From NCBI RefSeq assembly GCF_026151205.1, contig NC_087076.1, positions 5,694,902 to 5,758,901 of the forward strand: a DNA stretch of 64,000 nucleotides, read 5' to 3'. This DNA is from Bolinopsis microptera. Its lineage: Eukaryota; Ctenophora; Tentaculata; Lobata; Bolinopsidae. The position numbers and the translations under genes were made by a program. Shown here in pieces: positions 11,360 through 21,270 of this stretch (positions are counted from its first letter, which is position 1; every line of letters begins with the position of its first letter). Below the pieces are notes generated by a model that did no database searches, had not been told where the DNA came from, and worked only from the letters and a program-made list of their open reading frames with translations.

Positions 11360-14188
11360 TTATTCGTCATCGGAGTCCGATACGCATGGCTCTGCAAGAT
11401 CGTGCTCGGCTGAAAGAGGTTTCAATTAGCTGCCTGATATGGGACTAAGTGGTGGTTCAGAGAAACTCTTGTGTAATTTGCATGCACTGCCGTATGGTAC
11501 GGGAACAAATTTAATGTACAGGTCAAAATTAGTGCCGCTCACCTTGCTTGAGGATGTGGGGTATGAATTCATTGAAGTAGAATGTCTGGAGTTGCACAAT
11601 CTTATGAACGTAGGAGTGGTCCTTCTGGACTGTGATGTAGAAATATGGTTTTTTTGGTGTCCAGGGGAAGAAATAGCACACCTTCCTTCCTGAGGACATT
11701 GAGGGACTGTTGAGCAAATATGTGATGTTCTAAATTTTGAGATTTTGCCATGGTGACAAATTATGCATATGGTACCGCGACAATTGACCCCTATGTAATT
11801 ACACTGGGCAATTGTCGCCCACCCCAAATTATTTGCTATTCTAACTCTACAATCTGAAAACCTGAAAATACAAACCAGTAAAATGCAGCTGTCCCTGTAT
11901 CTGGTCATAGTAGGTGTGGTTGGAGTTAAATTCAACCGAATCCGGTCCAGCTCGCAGATACGGCATGCTGGGCACGTTCCTAACCTTCGTTGTCTGAGCC
12001 TGACACTTTCTCACCCATTCGGCCACAGACTTGTCTTTTAGAGAGAAAATACATTTAATCTCTAATGTTCCATCCTGTCCGACTAACCCGTCAGGTGATG
12101 CACCAAGGCAGGAAGTTTCCTTATCCAGAAATATCCCTGTCTCAGTTACCTTACATTGTGCCACAGTTAGGAAAAGTTACTATGAAATAATTCATAAGGT
12201 CATATACCGGTAGAAGCCTAGTATAATATGTTATGAGATGTAGCAGTGATTGTTTGGAAAGTTATGCATGTTTGTGGCACTGTGATAGGTATGCAGTTTC
12301 GCAAACAGTTTACAAGTTACAACCTGTTCTGACCTGCAGACCCGTTAAAGCTACAAACTCCCTTCTAGCCTCGTCCTCGTGAGTAGTGCCCCACTCTAGA
12401 GCAGAGTGACCCTCGAGACGGTCAGCAGCGTAGAACAGGTCAGTCATCCTTTCCTCTCTTGTTTTAACTGGAAATTGGTCATCATGATGTTATATCGGTT
12501 ATTGGGGAAAATTGTGAAGTCGACCACTCTTCATAAGTAATGAAAAGATCCTTGAAAACATTTCACTTATGCACAGCATTGAGAAGATCCTTCATATTTA
12601 CCCTTTTCTGACTTTTTTCCGGGTTTAGATCTACCAGACAGGAGAGTCAGCACCTGATGGAACTTTGTGCTTGTCAGCCTGAACTTTTTCACCGCACAGT
12701 ACAGTATGTTTGAGAACTGGCCTGTAGTGTCCTCTGCCAGCTGTACTATGTCCCCGTCGGGAAGCTGAATCTCACGTAAAGACTCACGTGCACTGTCGAC
12801 CGTTTGCCCTGCACAAATTAGAAATGTTTGGAATACAACAGAATATTCTGTTTGAAGCTGTTTCCTTAAGTGAGTAATTTTAACAATTTACAAATGTACT
12901 CGACATTACACGTTCGGTCTTACATGACTTGATGATTTCATGTATATATTAATTACATGTAGTTCAATATACAAATCACCATACCTTTCTGTAGCAGATT
13001 GTACACAAGTATACGTGCCCACTTGATCAATGGGACAGTTTCGGGCGCCGGCTCCTCTGACAGCACAAGTTTCAATCCAAAGTTAGGGATTATGGAGTCC
13101 ATGTCGTCATAGAATTGTTTACTCCCTCCGGAGAAGTCCGCTACAGCACACTGTTGATCAGAGTTATCATCATTTTCCTCCAATCTCCTGCAAATGTACA
13201 GTAAAAGTCAGGTTGGAGGCCATTTTAGCAGGGTTGTGAAAAACGTAAATGGTAAACTCAAAAAACGTTCAAAACGTGCTTTTTTCTATTTTTTTCAAAA
13301 AACGAGAAAAAAACGAGAAAAAACGTTCGCATAATCTAATCAAGCAGACTTACGTGAAAATTCAAAATGTATCGGTATGACCAATCAAACTTGCCAGTTG
13401 AGTTGACCAGGCATGGCTCCAGCCGATTATTCTTGGGGGTTCAACTTGGTGTGAAGCACCAAGGAGAATCACATACAGCGCCGAAGGCGCTGCGGCAGGG
13501 GTCTGGGGGGCGGAGCCCCCTTTCTGCGGGGGCCTAGGGGGGCGAAGCCCCCGGAAAATTTTGCGTTTTTAGAAGCTAATAACCTTACCAGAAAGTGTTT
13601 GAATTAACTTGAAGAGTTCAATAAAACATAATGTTTTAAATGTAAAAATAAAGGTAAAAATATTTTAATAACAATTAAAACATAATAGACACTGGGACTG
13701 TTCAATTCAACACAACTCTGCGGTTACTCTCAGCAAACTTGTCAATAATGACAGTAATGTCTATAGCTTTGACAAGCTCCTTTTCGTGACTGAGAAGGGT
13801 AAGGTCGCTTGTCACTGAAGACTGCAATCTGCTTATGTGATTGTGGCCCAGGCCTCATGGTGTTCGTACTTCGCTGGTTCGTTTACTGGTAGTCGGTGAC
13901 CGTCAAAACATTGTAAATTTCCGTATAAATCACAGCGTTTTTTAAATAAATACGCAAAAACCTGTTAAAAAAACGTAAAAACGCTCCAATTCAAAAAAAC
14001 GTAAAACACGTATTTCACAACCCTGCATTTTAGATTAGCTGAATTTGCTACGCCTTAAAAAGTATTGTAAATTCACACCGCGATGCATACTCACATCTTC
14101 TTTGCAGAAGGCTGTCGGAGCAAAGCGTCCAGTGTCTGGATCGATTCAAGCTTTTTCTTGGCGGTTTTAGGCTTCTTGAGCCAACTCA
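11360..14188 (-). CDS. YqaJ-type nuclease gene (multi-exon)
   Basis: Exons in coding order: 14095-14188 (SWLKKPKTAKKK-LESIQTLDALL), 12985-13187 (acidic start, then LIKWARILVYNLLQKG), 12602-12808 (FRLTSTKFHQVLTLLSGRSKP, the YqaJ entry strand), 12334-12467 (ADRLEGHSALEWG-THEDEARREF), 11876-12149 (CLGASPDGLVGQDGTLEIKC, then YYDQIQGQLHFTG), 11543-11689 (RKVCYFFPWTPKKPYFYITV) and 11360-11409 (AEHDLAEPCVSDSDDE, stop). All these junctions keep phase. The Glu of HEDEAR, the Asp of SPDG and the E-x-K of LEIKC match the metal-binding site of the YqaJ/lambda-exonuclease fold. Likely an exonuclease or recombinase accessory for the transposon. More 5' exons probably exist (14298-14440; about 14690-14790, AYDGNKILFFEYRDATL), but I could not join them in frame. 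An insertion occupies the intron at 13229-14025. Confidence 0.85.
13229..14025. mobile_element. hAT-like MITE nested in the nuclease gene intron
   Basis: The 797-bp element begins CAGGGTTGTGAAAAACGTAA and ends, inverted, CAGGGTTGTGAAATACGTG. It is flanked by a perfect 8-bp duplication, CATTTTAG (13221-13228 and 14026-14033). An 8-bp duplication with CAGGG-starting ends is the hAT pattern. It has no transposase frame. Both subterminal regions repeat an AAAAAACG(T/A) word. A GC-rich centre near 13490-13555 holds two short palindromes built on GGGGGCGGAGCCCCC and GGGGGCGAAGCCCCC. Confidence 0.9.
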
Positions 14189-14689
14189 CTGGAACTAAGT
14201 ATTAAGTCAGCATTAAGGTGAGCATGAACTTTTTTATGACCGTTCTGTGGAACCGTTATTATTAAGATTCATGTCTAGTTGATGAATTATGCAATACCTG
14301 ATGTTTTCGAGAGATTTTTCGAAGCGTAGATCAAAGTTGCTGCCATGTGTGAACAAGGTGTCGTACCCACTTTGCAGGCACAGTGGTATTTCTGTACAGT
14401 TTTTTCCTTCGTGTTCAACTCCATCTACGGATATGAACATAATTTATTAATTGTAGACTATGAAATAATTTTCCTATTTGGCACAAATCACGTCGACAGC
14501 AATCGCTGAACAAAACTTTCATTGCCAACAAATCACATAGAGGTTAGAACTACTTAAATTGGACATCGTTCAAACTAATCTCTACTTTTCGTGTATCATG
14601 ATGTTACATAAACCTATATATGTGCATGTCGAGTCTTTCAAATGACGGTAAACAGATATTTCAAGTTCACAATTCTGGGTTAAACGAAC

Positions 14690-14790
14690 CGAAAGCTTGT
14701 AAGATTGATCCTTCTGTGAGGACTGGACGACGGCTCTCAGAGTTGCGTCACGGTACTCAAAGAACAGAATTTTGTTACCATCGTACGCCT
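14690..14790 (-). CDS. Likely 5' exon of the YqaJ gene unit
   Basis: After an acceptor (AATTTTAATTTCAG) near 14790, the minus strand is open as AYDGNKILFFEYRDATLRAV and continues VQSSQKDQSYK. It lies between the nuclease exons and the protease gene. I recognise no domain. The 14234-14440 frame downstream (LQSGYDTLFTHGSNFDLRF, donor at about 14298) may be the next exon. Joining these to 14188 requires a phase I could not reconcile, so the 5' structure is unresolved. Confidence 0.4.
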
Positions 14791-14999
14791 GAAATTAAAA
14801 TTTTCAGCCACAGTTTACTCTCTACAATATTCACCAAACAGTTATGACCAGGTATGGTTTGGAAACCTTACAGAATAGATCCGAGCAAATAAAAGTAATA
14901 CAAAAAAAGTAACTGCATACCCTCTGTCCCTTCAGAACAACTTTTTTAAGGGATGGACTGAAAAATGTCATGAGGTAGACTGCTGATAGGCTCATACTA

Positions 15000-15235
15000 A
15001 GAGAGAGAGAGAATTTCAGTGTAAATGAGGGGAACGCGAACGGGTGGGTGTGTTGGGCAATTTGCACCAAAGGAATATACCCATGAGTGCTCCCTAACTT
15101 AACTTGGACGGTAAGTGTTTGACAATAAAAACTAGGACACGAATTCTCTGACAAGAAATGTTAGCAGGTTTAAATAAAATATACCTGCAATTAGCAGGTT
15201 TAAATACTAAGAGAGAGAGAGAATTTTAGTGTAAA
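15000..15235. repeat. Internal copy of the TIR-adjacent sequence
   Basis: 15064-15205 repeats 5633-5815 closely: ACCAAAGGAATATACCCATG, the ACTAGGACACGAATTCTCTG phrase, and the TAGCAGGTTTAAATAAAATA units. At 5750-5820 that last unit is present three times, here once and a half. A second phrase, ACTAAGAGAGAGAGAGAATT, flanks the copy on both sides (14996 and 15207). The layout suggests a small insertion or duplication that brought arm-adjacent sequence into the element interior. Confidence 0.75.
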
Positions 15236-15410
15236 TGAGGGGAACGGGTGGGTGTGTTGGGCAATTGGCACAGGACGTACAAAGAAACATTTCAAAAATA
15301 TTATTTCAACGAAGTTAGCTGACCAGTTGTCTACGAATAGGGAAAACAACTCAGAAGAGTTCTTCTAAAGAACAGTTGTTTTATTTTATATATTATTATA
15401 ATGTCATCTG

Positions 15411-15700
15411 CTGGTGGTGAGGATGCCAGAAGAAAGAATACCCAACTATCTTCTGCACTGGATCCCAAAACATGGTAAAAGGTCAAGAGGTAGACCTCGG
15501 AAAAACTGGTTGTCATGTGTCCGGGAGGATGCAGCAATCTTCACAGGTGTCGATAACATCACGATAGAAGATGCAGAACAACAAGCTACAGACGTCAGAC
15601 AGGGTTCACTGGAGAGGTCTAATACACCAGAGAAAGGAGTTACCATGTGGTGCAGGCCACTCCAACGACTAGGAGGAGACCTTTTCAAGTACAAGTAAGT
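15411..15700 (+). pseudogene. LINE ORF2 C-terminal fragment
   Basis: A plus-strand open frame reads RMPEERIPNYLLHWIPKHGK, then RSRGRPRKNW and LSCVREDAA. This is the C-terminal tail common in endonuclease/reverse-transcriptase LINEs (GKRSRGRPRKRW-type motif). No reverse-transcriptase core is present, so it is a 5'-truncated or degraded copy. It sits just past the stop of the protease gene, on the opposite strand to every gene of the element. Confidence 0.7.
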
Positions 15701-15721
15701 ACATCTGCTGTAAGCTAGTCT

Positions 15722-18435
15722 TCAATGCTCTTCAACCTGCTCTTCGATGCGCACTCTGAGATGTGCGCGCAGATTGATAGACGTTTCCAAGTCCATGTTC
15801 ATATCCTGGGTGAAGACTAAATTCAGTTTTACGTGAACCTTCAGCTTAATAAACGTTCCGGGTTTAACTTACATGTGATGGAGAATAGATAGGGGAAAAA
15901 CTTTTGTACAAATGTAGTCCACAGAAACGTACATCAAGGTTGTACCGTAATGTGAATCATTGCAAAACTTACATATGCACACCATACAATTTTATGCGGA
16001 GCACGTATATTTCCGCATTACTCTCTGCCAATGTCAATTTAAAAAAATACCATACCTGCATGAGTCGCTCGGCAAACAGAAGCATGTATACACCGCAGTC
16101 CACTCTGTTTGTCTGTTGGGGGACGGGGATCTTCTGAACCTCCAGCAGTGCTGAATATGTTAACTTTTTAAAACATTTTACGCATACTGTTATTTTCTTC
16201 CAGATACTTCACGGAATATTCACACTGCACCCATTCTACAATATTATATTTACTCCCAGTTGCAGTTACCAAAAATTAAATCATTTTACTAGTCATATTC
16301 TCTTACCATACCGGGCCCTGCTTAAAACATTAAATTTTTAATAATACAAATTTGACTTACGGCCATGTGTGAGCATGCTGAAAGCCCTCCTGAGTCTTGT
16401 GTATGACTGCTGCCCATAAGACGTCAAACTGTCGTAAATCCTCATGGAGGAAGTGGTGATGGCTATCAGGAGCCAATGTCCGGCGTCACAGACTGGGATT
16501 AGCAGGGTGAGCCCACAGAGTAGTGTGTGAGCTACCCTTTGGCACCACGCGTCGTTGTTCACCTGTCAAAAACATATTACAGTACGTATTGCAGGTAAAT
16601 AGCTCTGGTAGAGAACGCCACATTATGTTTTAGTGTGCTAATACAGTGTTTAGTACAGTATATTAATATAGTACGGTACACCCTAGGATTGCACAAATCA
16701 TTGTAAGTGAATGATCAAAATTACCTCTGTCTGCGTTAAATCCTTCATATGCAAGTAAAGGAGTGGCCCCTGCACCGGTACATGGAAGGACTCGGAAGAG
16801 TTCTCATACTGGGCGACCAGGACTTGCAGCCACCCAGAGACGATGACGTCATTGAGCAGCTGCCCCGGACCAAGGGTCAGGAGATCCCCAGACTGCAGCT
16901 CAACCCCGCCTAACAACCGCTTCTCTATCGTAGCAACCTGGATGACATATTTGAATAATGTGATATACAGATTTCCTGAAGAAGATTACACACATACTTT
17001 AATTTAGCAAGTTTTGTGCCATCATTACATTTTACTAAGTACTAAGTTCAGTCTTTCTGTACATATTTCTAAATTTGGATTAGAATACAATGGCGGAGTC
17101 AAACTTACGTTGCTGTCTTCGAAGTCCATATGGTCATCGACCTCTATTCGGATCCTGTCGACAGAAGAGGGCATCTCTTCTATTGTGTCAACCTGAATGT
17201 TTAAATATACCTGACAATCTTTAATTGAACAATGTTTTTTGCACTCATGAACTTAAACAAAGTACTAATAATCCCTGTGCTAAGGGATCACTGCAGCACG
17301 TAATAGAAGGAGAAACTTACCGTTTTGGGGGATCGAGGCGGAGGAGAACTGTGGACTACAATTCCGAAGTCGTACGGGTCCTGCGATTCCTGCGATGACT
17401 GCGGCCTCAACTGAAACGCCCATGTGCAGGTTAACGTCTGGTGCCTGAAACAGTATTCTTGGTGAGTTTTGCTTAGTCGGTTAGACAGTGGATTTCAATG
17501 ATTAAAAATGGTTAATGATTTTATCCAAATTGTTAACATACGTACTAGGAACTCAAATTGTTTTTTAGCTCAGCCCAGTATACGTACCTCACAAGATTGT
17601 AGCTGTTGCTGAAGAGCTCCCAACAGCGAGGACACTTGACCTCTTCCACCCTCATGTGCACTTTCTGAAAATGCTGCTTCAACTGAAAAAGTTAGTGCCT
17701 ATCAGGAGAAGCGTAAACCTGCACCATTATATGAAAATCAACGGCAAAACCGTACTAGTCTTATCGGCCGTTCAACTAATAAAAATAGCTCACCAGGTAC
17801 TGGTTGTCACCCTTGTACTGGCAGCCTTTGTAAGTACATGGAATAGGGTCCTGGTTGCATGGGTAGCTGTTGTGTCGCGATAATGTACTGGAACAGTTGA
17901 ACGACGCTCCGCATTTTCCTGGAAAATATATATGTTGCTGTTTTTACAAAGGAACACAACACGACATGGACAGCAATCTCCAAATTACTAAATTAAGAAC
18001 TAACAGCCTCAATGAATGTGTGTACAGTAAATTTTATTAGATATGCGGCTGAATTGTAACAGGATGTCCGAATTTGAAACGTCGATTCCTGATTCACTCA
18101 GTCCGAGTTGAAAAATCACGAGATCACTTTAAACTGTTGGGAAGGTTACAAAACTTTATAAGGTGTTTTTTCCACTGTTACCAGCATACATGTGCGGCGA
18201 TAAGATGTTCACGGAAAAACAATTGTGACTATGTATTTACCCACCACAATTGAACAAGTTTTTCAATCCGTGCTTTGAAGCCATGTGGTTCTTGTAGCTT
18301 CTGTTTCTGACAAATTGTACAGGGGTCTCGCACGTTACGCACCAAAACGGCATATTCAGATTCTAAGACTAAGAGGAAATTAAATTCACGTCGATCTATG
18401 CACAGATAATTTTTAGGCACGGACACAGTAATCAT
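15722..18435 (-). CDS. Zinc-finger / Ulp1-type (C48) cysteine protease
   Basis: Coding-order exons: 17794-17918, 17588-17682, 17321-17444, 17109-17192, 16725-16937, 16361-16562, 16056-16150 and 15722-15805 (stop). The first three encode C2H2/C2HC fingers (KCGASFNCSSTLSRHNSYPC; KCPRCWELFSNSYNLVRHQ). Then come an acidic linker and the protease: GPGQLLNDVIVSGWLQVL (the W/L-N-D entry motif), AGHWLLIAI (catalytic His), RIYDSL (catalytic Asp), and QQTNRVDCGVYML (oxyanion Gln and nucleophile Cys). All four catalytic positions are present and the protease exons join in phase, so the enzyme looks intact. Ulp1-family enzymes cleave ubiquitin-like modifiers such as SUMO; a role in desumoylation or processing element proteins is inferred. 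A candidate first exon, 18241-18435 (MITVSVPKNYLCIDRREF), is open with a good donor but is out of phase with 17918, so an exon may be missing. Confidence 0.85.
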
Positions 18436-19313
18436 GGTAGCATGGATTCAAACAGACAAGCAGTGTTATTTGCAGTAGCACCAGTTAACGATAGAGTACG
18501 TTTTCAGTTTGCGGGCCTGAATGTAAAGGACCGTCAATGTGGCCAAAAATACGATACGAATACATGTACGGTACCAGCTAAAATATTTGCCAGTTACATT
18601 CAGTACAAGTAGAATTTTCATTCCATTTAATTTTAGGGAAGGGGAAGTTAAACAAGTAAATAAAATTTACCACTATTAACGGTTGAAAATATATATTGAA
18701 CACGAAGCAGCACTACATCTGCAAAAAAGGGAACGAAGGTAAATTTAAACTAGCGTCTAAGACATGGCTTTGGCTACACAAGCAGTAAAGACGAAAGCAT
18801 ATGCAGAATGTTAGTAACACTAGCATCATAACACCAATAGTTAGATTTGTAGTTGCACCAAGCTCTACAGGTGATAATGTTTGCAATATATAGTAACAAA
18901 GTATCTGCATGCAGGATTTTAAATAGAAATTTTAATAGCGTACAGAAAAGCTCTAACCCATGATCCGAAATAAAATGCAGCTGGTAAACGAACTAAAGAG
19001 GGGTCCACTGAACGAACCGGACGCGGATCACGCACGTTACGTGCACAGTTAATTTTTAAGCACGGACACAGTAAATCATATATGGTAGCATGGATTCAAA
19101 CAGACAAACAGTGTTATTTGCAGTAGCACCAGTTAACGATGGAGTACGTTTTCAGTTTGCGGGTCTATATGTAAAGGACCGTCAATGTGGCCAAAAATAC
19201 GATACGAATATGTACGGTACCAGCTAAAATATCTGCCAGTTACATTCAGTACAAGTATATTTCGAATAGAAATTTTAATAGCGTACAGCAAAGCTCTAAC
19301 CCATGATCCGAAA
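18405..19313. repeat. Duplicated promoter/start region of the protease gene
   Basis: 18405-18610 and 19050-19258 are near copies sharing GGTAGCATGGATTCAAACAG, ACCAGTTAACGAT and the GGCCAAAAATACGATACGAA phrase. A second shared piece, AATTTTAATAGCGTACAG, is at 18932 and 19274. The 18405 copy contains the protease candidate start codon (18435). In the 19.0-kb copy the same start region is shifted by inserted bases (ATATATGATTTACTG), so the coding part is broken there. The copied unit is about 650 bp. Confidence 0.8.
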
Positions 19314-19419
19314 CCACTGAACCATTTCAACAGCGCACCTATTACCCGTTATCTATTTTATCAATACTTGAACTTCCGTGTTATCTCATCTAAAATAAAC
19401 ACCCCGCACACAAAATGAA

Positions 19420-19745
19420 TTCCATTGACTTTGAGGGCAAGTGCTGCATTTAAAATTACACAAACTCTTATTACAATTGTGAAAAGGATTCCAAGTTTAC
19501 ATATTTAAAACGGCAATGACTAATTACACAGCACAAATTGAAATTTTGAGTGTCTAACCTGGTAAAAATGAACTGCACCATGGTGAACTAGTACTTCAAC
19601 TCTGTCAGGTATAACCATGCTTGTCCTCCTGTATACTGCCTCCTCCTGGAACATACAGTTCTTGTCAGTGAAGTTGTGTCCTAGATTCTGTTTTTAAACA
19701 CTTACTGTCAAAGTTAAGCAAAGCAGCACTCATGGATATATGCAT
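19420..19745. other. Spacer between the duplicated start region and the right arm
   Basis: AT-rich, no convincing exon. A short minus-strand piece near 19640 is open but shows no domain. Confidence 0.4.
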
Positions 19746-21111
19746 TATTCCTTTGGTTCCAGTTGGTGTAAACTTAAAGCACAGTTCATCATTTGGATCT
19801 CACTCAGTTCACAATCGCGACCTCATATTAGAGTAAATGTTTTTAATAATACGCAATTGGACAACTAAACCGAAACATGCTATAACTAAACAATGTTAAT
19901 GTTCCGTTCCTGATTGAACAGTTAGCATCACAGTCAGTTGGAGGAGCGACCAACACACTATCAAGATCGGTTGTTTATCTTAAACCCCCCCCCCCCCCCC
20001 CCCCAACAGTTTGTATTGTACGTGGGCAATGGGCACGGTTATATAAGTACAACAATCACACTATTTCAAGTTCATGACGTAATCATGGCGTGTTTACCGC
20101 GGTGCAGATATTGCACGCGGACCTTGCCGAGCCGAGATGTGGTAGAGATAACAATGTGAACAGAGGGTCAAATAAAGATAAGGAAAGTAAACACACGATA
20201 TCGATCTGCTGACTCGTCCTGTTTGTGATTGGACGGATCGGTGTCACATGACATAACACCTCTATTACAAGTGGTCGCTCGTTGAGGATGACGGAGCACA
20301 TCAGGGCTGCCCGTCGTCAGAATAAATTTAATTCAGTTGTTAGTATAATTGTTATATTGTGGTGTTGGTAACCTACCTTCGTTGTGTTTCTTTTGACTTT
20401 GTTATCATGCTGTGCTCTGGAAATTGTGATAGTACCTGTCCGATTTGTTAAGGAGACGATCTCCCTAGCTGTTCATATGTTGCAGGATCAGAATGTTCGT
20501 GAGGAACAGTCACCAAAAGTGAGTTACTTACCTGCTGTGTGTTTTCGTACTCTGGTCTTCACTCAAGTTGCAAAGCTGCAATAAACGTATCGCAAAGAAC
20601 ATTTATATCTGAAAATTGTGTTAGTACCAGTTTGATCAGTTAAGGTGAGGATTGCCTCGATCTGTCGGGTTCAGCTTAACTGCCTAGGTCAAGAGCTGTA
20701 GAACCGAAGGATCAAAACATATGTTGCTTGTTGCTCGTATCAACTATAAAACATCAATTTTGAGGGATAAGGAAGTGTTTATAGGTTCTGAAACCTAGCT
20801 AAATCGATTTTTCGTGCAATTTTAGGTCAGAAACAGTCATCAAAATGAGTTAATAAGAAGGTCGATTTCTCGGTTATTTTTGAGCTTTCGTTCAGAAAAT
20901 AATTCGGGGCCTTCAAAGGGGGGTAACAAGAAAGCGTTACAAGTGTTACAAGCCTTCTATAATACAAAATGTGTATCATCTCTTCAACCCGCTGAACATG
21001 TGCTTACCCTAAAAATGTAAACAAATGTGTTTCACCTCCTCAACCCGCTGAACAGGTGCTTACTATTAAAGTAAACAAATGTGTTTCACCTCCCCACCAG
21101 TATCCACATCT
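19746..21111 (-). repeat. Right terminal inverted repeat of the giant transposon
   Basis: Reverse complement of the left arm, 1366 bp, ending CCCCACCAGTATCCACATCT beside the AT duplication. Beyond the inner boundary the two sides stay only loosely similar (a diverged CATGAGTGCT and AAGTGTTT phrase on each side), so the original arm may once have been longer. Confidence 0.95.
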
Positions 21112-21270
21112 ATTATAATACTCGATAAAATTCAATAAAAGTCAATGATTACAAGTTCCAGTGATAAATCATTCTAAAATAACAGACAATCAAGACGGAC
21201 GATAATATTGTTGATATATGTATTAGGGCTTGTAGTACGAGTACAACATGAACAGTTGAAAATTTGGACT

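Larger units (their letters stand above)
4282..21111 (-). mobile_element. 16.8-kb ISL2EU-like DNA transposon carrying four gene units
   Basis: Both ends read AGATGTGGATACTGGTGGGG inward and are flanked by AT (4280-4281 and 21112-21113), giving a 16,830-bp element with a 2-bp target duplication. The inverted repeats are about 1.37 kb and nearly identical, including two matching short ORFs. Inside, on the minus strand, are a THAP plus DDE_Tnp_4 transposase, a C2H2 protein, a YqaJ nuclease and a zinc-finger/Ulp1-type protease. From family knowledge, a DDE_Tnp_4-type transposase with THAP, a YqaJ partner and a 2-bp duplication point to the ISL2EU (IS4EU) superfamily; that assignment is from memory. 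The near-identity of the ends and the open, splice-consistent transposase exons suggest recent activity. The size and the extra zinc-finger and protease genes are unusual for a cut-and-paste element. Confidence 0.85.

Noticed and set aside
4282..21111. Polinton/Maverick or viral element as an explanation for the large element
   Set aside because: No family-B DNA polymerase, integrase, packaging ATPase or capsid motifs were seen, and the duplication is 2 bp rather than 6 bp. The Ulp1-type protease alone is not specific.
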